Of a DNA stretch of 43,826 nt, positions 20,011-27,209 are shown in pieces. The notes under the pieces are model-generated. The model did not search any database, was not told the DNA's origin, and worked only from the letters and a program-made list of their open reading frames with translations. The position numbers and the translations under genes are program-made. The stretch spans positions 1 to 43,826 of the forward strand of contig CACWID010000038.1 of NCBI GenBank assembly GCA_902760865.1, in the 5' to 3' direction. The stretch's first letter is position 1. Every line of letters starts with the position of its first letter. Origin of the DNA: an uncultured Bacteroidales bacterium (lineage in GTDB: Bacteria; Bacteroidota; Bacteroidia; Bacteroidales; Muribaculaceae).

Positions 20011-21924
20011 TTATTCGTCGATAATGTGGAGGTTCTTGAAGGTGCGCAGCACGCGCAGGATGCCGCCCACGTTGGGGGCGAAGCTCACGGCCCCACGGCC
20101 GATGAAGGGCGGGTTGCCGTCATAGAGCTCGCTCAACGAGCCGATGCATCCCTCCTTCATCTCGTCCTCGAAGCCGATCATCATCCTCTCGATGAACGAG
20201 ATGCTGTTCAGGCCGAAGACGCGGATGTAGGCCTTGCTGTAGAAGTCCATCAGCCAGGGGCGGGCGCTGCCGGCATAGTAGGCCGTCTGGCGCTCCTCGG
20301 GAGTACCCACATACCAGGGGATGTACCCGTAGCTGTTGGGGCTCAGTGTTCGCAGTCCCTTGGGCGTCAGGAGCTCGCGGGTGGTGATGTCGAGCACGCG
20401 CTTGCGCTGACGGCGGTCCAGCGGGCTGTAGTCGGTGGCGGCGGCGATGATCATGTTGGGCCTTACGCTCAGGTCGGTGTAGCTGCCGTTTACATAGTCA
20501 TAGAGGTAGCCGTAGTCGGTCATGAACGTCTCGATGAAGGCGGGCTTGCACTTGTCGGCAATGTCGTTGCAGCGGGCAACAAAGTCCTTCTCCTCCTCGA
20601 GCTCGCCGAAGAGTTCCTCAACGGCAAAACGCAGCGCGTTGTACCACAGGGCGTTGAACTCGACCAGGTAGCCGGTGCGCGGAATCAGCGGCGTTCCGTC
20701 GGGGTGGGTGCTGTTCATCCACGAGACGGGGCGCTTGGTGCCGTCGGTGGCGATGAGGCCGTTGGGCTCCAGTTTGAGGTTGGGATGGCGGCCGTCGGCA
20801 ATAAAGTTGATGATGTCCTTGACCAGCTGGCCGTAGCGTTCACGTGCGGCCTGGGCATTGAGGTCGTGGGCATAGCGCTGCACGGCCCAGATGGCCCACA
20901 GCGGCACGTCGGGCAGCTCCAGGCCGTCGAGGTGCTTGTCGAGGGTACCGTCGCGCATCCAGTCGTTGAGGGCGCGCTGGGCGGTATCCATGATGAGCTC
21001 GAAGTCCTGGCGGTGGTGCACTGACAGCGTGCAGCCCGGCAGCGCGATGAACTCGTCGCGGGCGCGGATCTTGAACCAGGGGTAGCCGGCCAGCAGGTAG
21101 TGGCCCTCCTTGTTGGTGATATAGAACTGCTTGGCGCTGTTCTTCATGCAGTTGTAGAAGCTCGTGCGCGGTGTGCGCGGCTTGATCTCGTCCTCATACA
21201 ACTTGGTGAGCGTGCGGGTATTCACCTCCTCGACGCCGGCCGAGAAGATGAGCGGCTCGCCCTTCTTGATCTCGACCTCGAAGTAGCCGGGCACGTACAG
21301 GTCCTCGCTGTAGGGGATGCCGCGTTCCTGGTCCTTGGTGTACTCGATGTTCTTGTACCAGTGCGGGTCGAACACGAAGCGGGGCTTGTGGTTCATCTGC
21401 ATGTAGAGGGTGGGATAACCGTTGTACATGCAGGTGGCGATACCGTTTGACACCTCCTGGTAGTCACGGCTGGCAACGGCGTTCTCGACACACAGGTCGT
21501 TGGCGTTGCGGAAGGCCAGGAAGGGCCTGAACTGCAGGGTCGTTGCCGAGTGGGCATCCACGAGCGTGTAGCGTATGAGGATGCGGTTCTCGTGGGTGAT
21601 GAAGATTTTCTCCTTCTTCAGGATCACACCGCCCACGCGGTAGGTCGTCGTCGGCACGCGCTCGCAGTTATACTCGCGGATGTACTTGTGGCCGTTGGGG
21701 CTATAGGTGTCACCCTTATAGCGGTGCAGACCCAGGTTGAAAGGCGCACCGTGCTGGATGACCGTCTCGTCGAGAGAGGACAGCAGCACGTGGTTGTTGT
21801 CATCAAGTTCGGGAACGGGGATCACCAGCAGGCCGTGCTGCTTGCGGGTGTTGCAGCCCACGATGGTGGTGCAGTGATAGGCCCCCGACTGATTGGTGCG
21901 CAGCATCTCCTTGGGCAGTGACAA
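20011..21924 (-). CDS. Glycogen debranching enzyme (amylo-alpha-1,6-glucosidase)
   Basis: The protein has an N-terminal GDE_N-like beta domain (GAYHCTTIVGCNTRKQHGLLV onward) and a C-terminal (alpha/alpha)6 barrel typical of glycogen debranching enzymes (GDE_C), including LPGCTLSVHHRQDFE and GYLYDYVNGSYTDLSVRPNM. It removes alpha-1,6 branches from glycogen. The start is unusual: no in-frame ATG exists before conserved sequence. TTG at 21924 is the only standard candidate, yet homologues I recall are about 10-15 residues longer and the codons just upstream (N-N-E-L) still look family-like. An in-frame TGA lies 11 codons farther upstream, so the true start may be a rare codon such as ATT or the 5' end may be altered. 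Gene spacing on both sides indicates an operon. Confidence 0.93.
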   Translation of the reverse strand: MSLPKEMLRTNQSGAYHCTTIVGCNTRKQHGLLVIPVPELDDNNHVLLSSLDETVIQHGAPFNLGLHRYKGDTYSPNGHKYIREYNCERVPTTTYRVGGVILKKEKIFITHENRILIRYTLVDAHSATTLQFRPFLAFRNANDLCVENAVASRDYQEVSNGIATCMYNGYPTLYMQMNHKPRFVFDPHWYKNIEYTKDQERGIPYSEDLYVPGYFEVEIKKGEPLIFSAGVEEVNTRTLTKLYEDEIKPRTPRTSFYNCMKNSAKQFYITNKEGHYLLAGYPWFKIRARDEFIALPGCTLSVHHRQDFELIMDTAQRALNDWMRDGTLDKHLDGLELPDVPLWAIWAVQRYAHDLNAQAARERYGQLVKDIINFIADGRHPNLKLEPNGLIATDGTKRPVSWMNSTHPDGTPLIPRTGYLVEFNALWYNALRFAVEELFGELEEEKDFVARCNDIADKCKPAFIETFMTDYGYLYDYVNGSYTDLSVRPNMIIAAATDYSPLDRRQRKRVLDITTRELLTPKGLRTLSPNSYGYIPWYVGTPEERQTAYYAGSARPWLMDFYSKAYIRVFGLNSISFIERMMIGFEDEMKEGCIGSLSELYDGNPPFIGRGAVSFAPNVGGILRVLRTFKNLHIIDE

Positions 21925-21990
21925 CTCATTGTTGCGAATACATATTTTATTTCAGTTAATATTCTGTCGTGTTTGAATTTTGGAGTAGGA

Positions 21991-22896
21991 TTACACGCTG
22001 TCGGGCAGTGACGGAGGTACCAGGATGTTGATGCCCTTGCTGACGTTCTCGATGACAATCCTGGAGGGCAGCATGACGGGGTCGCCGTCGATGTGGACGA
22101 TATCTTCACGGCGGCGGTCGATGACGACGCGCTTGCCGCGGTAGATGCTCACGTGGTGGTCGTGGTCAAGCTTGCGCAGGAACAGGCGGGCGCCGATCAA
22201 TGGGCTCTGTACGATGTTGAACGGGTGCATCACCGTCACGTCGAGCAGGCCGTCCTGCATGGTGGCGCGTGGGGCGATGTAGGCATTGTTGCCATATTGT
22301 GCCGCGTTGCAGCATGCGATGACAAATGCTTTCTCGCTCATCTTCTTGCCGTCGATCTCGATGAGGTATTCTTGAGGCTTGTACTTGATATACTCGGTGA
22401 TGGTGGTCTTGATATAGGTGATGAACCCGCGCGTCCCCTCGTTGGAGAACTTGTAGCTCACCGCCGCGTCAAAGCCCATGCCGCAGGTGCAGAAGAATGG
22501 CTTGCTGTTCACCGTGCAGTAGTCGAACTGGCCGACCGTGCCGTCGTTGAGCAGCTGCAGGGCGCGGCTGGCATTCATCGGGATGCGCAGGTGGCGCGCC
22601 AGCCCGTTGCCCGAACCGCAGGGCACGATGGCCAGGGCCGTATCGGTGCCGCACAAGCCGCTCCCCACCTCGTTGACCGTGCCGTCGCCACCAATGGCGA
22701 TGACAAAGTCCAGGCCATCGTCTGCCGCCTGCTGGGCAAGCTCGCGGGCGTGGCCGGGGTACTCGCTCATAATGATGCTCACGTCATTACGTTCATGGTC
22801 AATCACGGTGTCGATCAGGCGAGGGATTTTGTCCTTGCTGCCAGTACCTGACACAGGGTTGATGATGGCGAGTATGTGCCTTCGTTTTTCTTCCAT
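21991..22896 (-). CDS. Diacylglycerol/lipid kinase family protein (YegS/DgkB-like)
   Basis: The 301-residue product has the lipid-kinase catalytic domain: IINPVSGTGSKD near the N-terminus, the hallmark GGDGTVNEV, and GSGNGLARHL. A C-terminal beta-sandwich domain follows (YLIEIDGKKMSEKAFVIACCNAAQYGNNAYIAP). It phosphorylates diacylglycerol or a related lipid using ATP at the inner membrane surface. ATG 22896 (MEEKRR) is chosen; the frame extends to a TTG at 22905 that overlaps the promoter -7 element. That element (TATCTTTG) ends 6 bases before the ATG, so the mRNA is likely leaderless. It heads the glycogen cluster with a 66-base gap to the debranching gene; a functional link to glycogen is not obvious. 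Confidence 0.9.
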   Translation of the reverse strand: MEEKRRHILAIINPVSGTGSKDKIPRLIDTVIDHERNDVSIIMSEYPGHARELAQQAADDGLDFVIAIGGDGTVNEVGSGLCGTDTALAIVPCGSGNGLARHLRIPMNASRALQLLNDGTVGQFDYCTVNSKPFFCTCGMGFDAAVSYKFSNEGTRGFITYIKTTITEYIKYKPQEYLIEIDGKKMSEKAFVIACCNAAQYGNNAYIAPRATMQDGLLDVTVMHPFNIVQSPLIGARLFLRKLDHDHHVSIYRGKRVVIDRRREDIVHIDGDPVMLPSRIVIENVSKGINILVPPSLPDSV

Positions 22897-22902
22897 TCCC
22901 TG

Positions 22903-22910
22903 CAAAGATA
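22903..22910 (-). promoter_or_regulatory. -7 element directly before the lipid kinase start
   Basis: The complement of 22903-22910 is TATCTTTG followed by CA, a strong Bacteroidetes -7 element. It ends 6 bases before ATG 22896. No TTTG at ideal spacing is visible. Confidence 0.55.
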
Positions 22911-22930
22911 ATACTTTTTTGTTTAATATT

Positions 22931-22961
22931 TTTGCTAATCGATGATTTTGAGATATTTTTG
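22931..22961 (+). promoter_or_regulatory. Promoter for the 23005 membrane-protein gene
   Basis: TTTG (22931-22934), a 19-base spacer and TATTTTTG (22954-22961) match the Bacteroidetes consensus well. It is divergent from the lipid kinase promoter; predicted leader about 40 bases. Confidence 0.7.
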
Positions 22962-23004
22962 TAGAAAAATTATTAACAGCTACCTGTTTAACGCTACAAA
23001 ACTA

Positions 23005-23586
23005 ATGAAAAAGGTCAGTATAAACCTGCTTACTAACGTGATTTTGCTGCTTGCAGGCATCATTCTAATCATCTTTCATGGTGTTCCCAGCATCATGCTG
23101 TGGGGCTGCCGGGTGATGGGTGCCATGTTCATGTTGCCCGCTGTCATTTATCTGGTGATGGTCGCTGTGCGCCACGCCGATGCCCGCACCAGTGCCGACT
23201 ATATGGGCGTCCTGCCCGCGGTGGGCGGCTTGTGCTTCGGTCTGGTGATGATTATCAAGGCCCACCTGTTCGACGGCATCCTGCAGATGTTCATGGGCAT
23301 GCTGCTGGTGGTGCTGGGACTGTTTCATGTCATCTACCTGTTGCTGTCCAGCAAGAGTCTGAAAATCAAGGGGTGGTATTACCTGTGCCCGCTCATTGTG
23401 GTGCTGTGCGGCCTCTTGTCGCTCTTGTTGCCCTCGCTGCGTGACAGCGATTCGACCGTGGTGCTGATGACGGGCATCTGCCTGCTGCTGTTCAACTTCA
23501 CCAGCCTGCAGGAATACCTGGCCGAGCGACGTGAGCGCCGTGCCGCCAGCATCGAGAAAGCACCTGTGACCGACGATGTGATTTGA
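23005..23586 (+). CDS. HdeD/DUF308-like integral membrane protein
   Basis: The 193-residue product from ATG 23005 (MKKVSINLL) is almost entirely hydrophobic with about six membrane helices: LLTNVILLLAGIILII, GAMFMLPAVIYLVMVAV, GVLPAVGGLCFGLVMII, MFMGMLLVVLGLFHVIYLL, YLCPLIVVLCGLLSLLL and VVLMTGICLLLFNF. It ends in a short charged tail (LAERRERR). The spacing of helices and Gly-rich turns resembles the HdeD/DUF308 family, some members of which relate to acid stress, but the similarity is general. The reading frame extends upstream to 22942, inside the promoter, so ATG 23005 is preferred. The gene is followed after 69 bases by a DUF3667 gene in the same direction. Confidence 0.78.
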   Translation: MKKVSINLLTNVILLLAGIILIIFHGVPSIMLWGCRVMGAMFMLPAVIYLVMVAVRHADARTSADYMGVLPAVGGLCFGLVMIIKAHLFDGILQMFMGMLLVVLGLFHVIYLLLSSKSLKIKGWYYLCPLIVVLCGLLSLLLPSLRDSDSTVVLMTGICLLLFNFTSLQEYLAERRERRAASIEKAPVTDDVI

Positions 23587-23655
23587 CCTCACAGGTAACT
23601 ATACCGCCGCTTCAAGTCCTGGGCAGATGCATCCTGTACTATCATAACTGATGCC

Positions 23656-24741
23656 ATGAGTTGGATTAAGGAAAAATATCGTCAGTTCCGTCGTTGGCAG
23701 GAAAATCCGTTTGAGTATCATGACTCGCATGGACACCATGTGTGCTGCAACTGCGGAGCCGAGTGTGACAACAACTTTTGTCCCCGTTGCGGCCTGAAGG
23801 CCACTAGCGGCCCCGTCACCTGGCGCAGTGTGTGGCAAGGCGTCCTGGACGTGTGGGGTGTGGGCACCCGCTCGTTGCCCTACTCGCTGTGGCAGCTGAT
23901 GTGGCGCCCTGGATACATGATGCGGGATTACATCAGCGGCAAGCGTCAAGTGAGCTTCCCGCCGGTCAAGATGCTCTTGCTCGTGAGCTTTGCTGTGATG
24001 CTGATAGGAAACTGGGTAGACCCTGAAGAAGAAGTAGTGACAGAGCCTATCACGTCAACAGGTGTGAGGTATTATCTTGACGTGATATCAGATTGGCTGG
24101 ACAGTCACACTGAATGGTTTGTTCTTGCCTGCTTCACGTTCCTTGTGGTGCCAGTCTGGGCCCTGTTCCGCTACTCGCCCAGGTGTACGAAGCACACTTT
24201 GCCACAAGGTTTCTTTGTCCAAGTGCTTGCTGCGTCACAATTCTACTTGTGGCTGATGTTGGCCTTTTTAGTCGTCAGTCTGTTGGTGCCCGATGGTGAT
24301 TATGAATTTGTCGGGTTTACAGTCTTTGTCGTCTTGCTCCCCATCATGCTGATGGTCGATTTCAAGCAATTGTTCGGTTTCGGCTGGTGGGGCACCTTGT
24401 GGAGAACAGTCATGACGGTGCCATTAGGAATCTTGTTATTTAGGATAGTAACGAATGTTTGCCGTCTGCTGCTGTGGCAGTATGAGGGGAATATAGGTCA
24501 CCACACATGGAAGACCCTGATATCAGCTCTCGACGGGGCCGCATTGCTGTGGCTGTCTATGGAAATCGTGAGACTGGTCAACCTCAAGGAGTGGCGCAAA
24601 CGTGGCTGGAGGCAAGTGTTAAAGCGCCCCATGCTGGCCTTCTTGGTTTATGTCGTGTTTAGTTTGGCTATCTACTTCCTGGGCTATCAAGGAGCCCTAG
24701 CCAACCTGTTTGATACTTATATTTCTCTTATTGATTATTAA
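23656..24741 (+). CDS. DUF3667-type zinc-ribbon membrane protein
   Basis: The 361-residue protein opens with a short zinc ribbon (Cys30-x2-Cys33 and Cys42-x2-Cys45 in CNCG...FCPRCG). The conserved amphipathic segment with RPGYMMRDYISGKRQVSFPPVKMLLL follows, as in DUF3667 proteins, and then five or six membrane helices. DUF3667 is widespread in Bacteroidetes; its function is not known. The paired cysteines suggest metal binding on the cytoplasmic face. The ATG at 23656 fits. It is separated by only 9 bases from the dockerin/SUMF1 gene, so the two are likely co-transcribed. G+C is lower in the second half than in nearby housekeeping genes. Confidence 0.82.
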   Translation: MSWIKEKYRQFRRWQENPFEYHDSHGHHVCCNCGAECDNNFCPRCGLKATSGPVTWRSVWQGVLDVWGVGTRSLPYSLWQLMWRPGYMMRDYISGKRQVSFPPVKMLLLVSFAVMLIGNWVDPEEEVVTEPITSTGVRYYLDVISDWLDSHTEWFVLACFTFLVVPVWALFRYSPRCTKHTLPQGFFVQVLAASQFYLWLMLAFLVVSLLVPDGDYEFVGFTVFVVLLPIMLMVDFKQLFGFGWWGTLWRTVMTVPLGILLFRIVTNVCRLLLWQYEGNIGHHTWKTLISALDGAALLWLSMEIVRLVNLKEWRKRGWRQVLKRPMLAFLVYVVFSLAIYFLGYQGALANLFDTYISLIDY

Positions 24742-24750
24742 TCTGATTCA

Positions 24751-25647
24751 ATGACGTCTCTGGTTAGGAAAACTTGTTTTGTGTCCTTCTTTGTTTTGCT
24801 GATGTCTGTTCAGGCTTCGGCAGATGATGACTTGCGAGGCGACGTGAACCGGGATGGACGGATTAACATCGGCGACGTCACTGAGCTTATCGGCTTTCTG
24901 CTCAATGGTGAGTGGCATGACGAGTCGCCGATTGAGACATTTACCGTGGCTGGCGTGTCGTTCAATATGGTACAGGTCGAGGGTGGCTCCTTCATGATGG
25001 GTGCCGCCGACGACGATGCCGAGGCTGCCGACCGCGAGCGTCCTGCCCACCGGGTGACCCTCTCAGGCTATAGCATCGGCGAGACCGAGGTGACCCAGGA
25101 ACTCTGGCAGGCCGTTATGGGCTACAACCCGAGCGACATGACCGATGACCCGCAGCGCCCCGTGGATTACGTTTCTTGGGACGAGTGCCAGCAGTTTATC
25201 GCTCGGCTTAATGAAATGACAGGCCAGGCTTTCCGCCTGCCCACCGAGGCCGAGTGGGAATTTGCTGCCCGTGGCGGCAACCATAGCAAGGGATACAAGT
25301 ATGCCGGCAGCGACAATGTGGACGAGGTGGCATGGTATGACGGTAACAGTTATTATGTGGATATGGACGACCCCGACTTCGGGAGCCATGCTGTGAAGAC
25401 CCTCGCGCCTAACGAGTTGGGCTTGTATGACATGAGCGGCAACGTGATGGAGTGGTGCCAGGACTATTATGGCCCCTACAGCGCAGGAGCCCAGACCGAC
25501 CCCGCGGGCCCTTCAAGCGGCTATGGCCGCGCGACACGTGGCGGCAGCTGGGGCGGTGCGGCATCGGCCTGCCGCGTCAGCTATCGCGGCTCGGGAACGG
25601 TGCAGTCTGCCGCAGGCCATTACCGCGGCTTCAGGCTTGCCCTGTAG
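24751..25647 (+). CDS. Secreted SUMF1-family protein with N-terminal dockerin-like repeat
   Basis: The 298-residue product has a signal peptide (about 1-24). A single dockerin-type calcium loop comes next (residues 30-53, D-x-N-x-D-G-x-I-N-x-x-D), then a SUMF1/formylglycine-generating-enzyme-like fold from about 72 to the end (GGSFMMGA, RLPTEAEWEFAARGG, ELGLYDMSGNVMEWCQD, RGGSW at 263-267, GFRLAL). True formylglycine-generating enzymes use two active-site cysteines in the RGGSW segment; here only Cys274 is present, so oxidase activity is unlikely. Related proteins without the pair serve as binding or structural domains. The dockerin-like repeat in Bacteroidetes secreted proteins is common, but it usually sits at the C-terminus. 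The role is unknown; likely exported with the DUF3667 membrane protein's operon. Confidence 0.85.
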   Translation: MTSLVRKTCFVSFFVLLMSVQASADDDLRGDVNRDGRINIGDVTELIGFLLNGEWHDESPIETFTVAGVSFNMVQVEGGSFMMGAADDDAEAADRERPAHRVTLSGYSIGETEVTQELWQAVMGYNPSDMTDDPQRPVDYVSWDECQQFIARLNEMTGQAFRLPTEAEWEFAARGGNHSKGYKYAGSDNVDEVAWYDGNSYYVDMDDPDFGSHAVKTLAPNELGLYDMSGNVMEWCQDYYGPYSAGAQTDPAGPSSGYGRATRGGSWGGAASACRVSYRGSGTVQSAAGHYRGFRLAL

Positions 25648-25687
25648 CACCACGTTGGTTTGTGTGGCCTCGTCATCGTGAAAAACA

Positions 25688-25725
25688 AGCAGCGCGCCCT
25701 TCCCAATCGAGGAGGGCGCGCTGCT
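25688..25725 (-). terminator. Terminator of rpmE2
   Basis: A perfect 13-bp G+C-rich stem (25688-25700 with 25713-25725) and 12-base loop. On the minus strand it is followed by TGTTTTT, so it serves rpmE2; it may also stop transcripts of the convergent SUMF1 gene. Confidence 0.82.
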
Positions 25726-25779
25726 GTGTCTTGTAGTAACTGCCGCGAGCGCTCACGACAGTGATGCTGTCTAGTCTTC

Positions 25780-26034
25780 TTATTTCTTCTTGCGGTTGCC
25801 GTAGCGCTGCATGAACTTGTCCACGCGACCTGCGGTGTCGACGAGCTTCTGCTTACCGGTGAAGAACGGGTGTGAGGTGTTGGTAATCTCAAGCTTCACC
25901 AGGGGATAGGTGGTACCGTCGATCTCAATGGTCTCCTTGGTGTTCACCGTGCTGCGGGTGATGAAGACCTCCTCATTAGACATGTCCTTGAAAGCAACCT
26001 CGCGATAGTTGCTGGGATGGATATCCTTCTTCAT
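25780..26034 (-). CDS. rpmE2: 50S ribosomal protein L31, type B
   Basis: The 84-residue protein is recognisable from [18 protein letters not shown], the central [18 protein letters not shown] and the basic C-terminus [13 protein letters not shown]. It lacks the CxxC zinc ribbon, so it is the zinc-independent (C-minus) paralogue of L31, located at the ribosomal subunit bridge. The gene is monocistronic, between a TACCTTTG promoter element at 26112-26119 with a leader of about 70 bases, and a strong terminator at 25688-25725. In organisms with two L31 types this one is favoured under zinc limitation; whether a second copy exists cannot be judged from this window. Confidence 0.97.
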   Translation of the reverse strand: MKKDIHPSNYREVAFKDMSNEEVFITRSTVNTKETIEIDGTTYPLVKLEITNTSHPFFTGKQKLVDTAGRVDKFMQRYGNRKKK

Positions 26035-26111
26035 TTTTTCGATATATCTTTAAAGTGTTAAACAATACAATTTTGTGGCGGTGGTAAACGCCCAATTTTT
26101 GTAATGGCGCG

Positions 26112-26119
26112 CAAAGGTA
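26112..26119 (-). promoter_or_regulatory. -7 element for rpmE2
   Basis: The complement of 26112-26119 is TACCTTTG followed by CGC. It gives a leader of about 70 bases, long enough for regulation. Confidence 0.55.
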
Positions 26120-26232
26120 CAACCTTTTTTTGAACTGGAAAAACTTTTTCCTCGATTTTTTTTGTTTTTTGCTGATTGATAAGGGTTATCTAGGCTTTTG
26201 TAAGGGCTCTCTGGCCGTCATCATGTGCGGCG

Positions 26233-27090
26233 TCATCCCAACCAGAAGGATTTCCCGCCCCAGATGCGTTGCACCTTTTTGTCCGACAGGTTGTAGATGT
26301 ACAGGATGCGTATGCGCCAGGTCTTGATGGTCTCGCCGACCCTGTCCGAGAGCATGCAGTATTCCCACCAATTGTAGTCGTCACGCCACCATTCATAGGA
26401 AGTGTAATGATGTTTCAGACCCCATCGCGACAGCTCAGTACCATCATGATTCTTCAGGTACACCTGGGCCTTGTCAGGGGCAACTGACAGATTCAGGTTA
26501 TGGCCAAGGGCCACGCGAGCATAGATGATGACCCCTTCGTCGCCTGAGCCATGACCGCCAGAATAATGTTTAGCAGTGTCCTTGTCCATAGTGAAGTAGA
26601 TTCCTGTGCCCGCAAAATTGCCGCCACCGACTCTCCAGATGCCGGGGACGGAGATGCTGACCGATGATTTGAGCCTGGTGCCGTGCATCATTGTCAGCGT
26701 GGGCACGATAGTGTCAATGGCCGTGAACAAGGCTCCCTCGAGCAGCTTGGCGATAAAGGTAAAGCTGTTCTTGAGGACCCTGACGGGAAGACCGAAGAGC
26801 CAGTAGAGAAAATAGACAAAGCCTTTCTTCTGGCGAGTCCAGAGGTTGACACGGGGCCTGAAAATCTCGAGGTAATGGTCCTTGAGGCTGAATACACCAT
26901 AGACCAGCAGGTCGTACCACACGGCGTTGACAAACCGCAACGGCGCCAGTACAAAATACATGACAAGATTGTAGGTCCAGTGAAAGATCCTGATTTTGTG
27001 CAGCCTCCTTACGGTTTTGGATTCCTTCTTCAGGGCCGAGCGATATGGCCTCTGAAGGATGTATTGCAGTCTGTTCAGGAGAGAGAACAT
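26233..27090 (-). CDS. Membrane-anchored PARP-like ADP-ribosyltransferase
   Basis: The N-terminal half of this 285-residue protein is basic then hydrophobic, with likely membrane segments at about 41-66, 91-105 and 112-134. The C-terminal half (about 131-268) reads as a PARP-type ADP-ribosyltransferase domain. It has MHGTRL with His136, GTGIYFTMDKDTAKHY with Tyr165, the strand GVIIYARVALG (186-196), and WWEYCMLSD with Glu243 before the terminal RIRILYIYNL strand. That is the H-Y-E triad of PARP1-like enzymes, in the right order and spacing. It would transfer ADP-ribose from NAD+ to a target on the cytoplasmic face of the membrane (inference). I know no named bacterial family with this membrane-PARP architecture. 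The gene is single, with a TATCTTTG element upstream; G+C is somewhat below its neighbours. Confidence 0.72.
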   Translation of the reverse strand: MFSLLNRLQYILQRPYRSALKKESKTVRRLHKIRIFHWTYNLVMYFVLAPLRFVNAVWYDLLVYGVFSLKDHYLEIFRPRVNLWTRQKKGFVYFLYWLFGLPVRVLKNSFTFIAKLLEGALFTAIDTIVPTLTMMHGTRLKSSVSISVPGIWRVGGGNFAGTGIYFTMDKDTAKHYSGGHGSGDEGVIIYARVALGHNLNLSVAPDKAQVYLKNHDGTELSRWGLKHHYTSYEWWRDDYNWWEYCMLSDRVGETIKTWRIRILYIYNLSDKKVQRIWGGKSFWLG

Positions 27091-27137
27091 GATGATTTAG
27101 AACTAATATGATGAATAACTGTTTGTTAATTGCGCCG

Positions 27138-27145
27138 CAAAGATA
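27138..27145 (-). promoter_or_regulatory. -7 element for the PARP-like gene
   Basis: The complement of 27138-27145 is TATCTTTG followed by CGG, 47 bases ahead of the start codon. It lies between trkH and the PARP-like gene and suggests separate transcription. Confidence 0.55.
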
Positions 27146-27209
27146 GTCATAAAAGTTGACGCTGCTGGCTTTTTGGCATCAATTTTTACGCTATGGCTCG
27201 AGGTGACGG

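Noticed and set aside
25535-25620. SUMF1 protein considered as a true formylglycine-generating enzyme
   Set aside because: Only one cysteine follows RGGSW; the catalytic pair is missing and no sulfatase gene is nearby.
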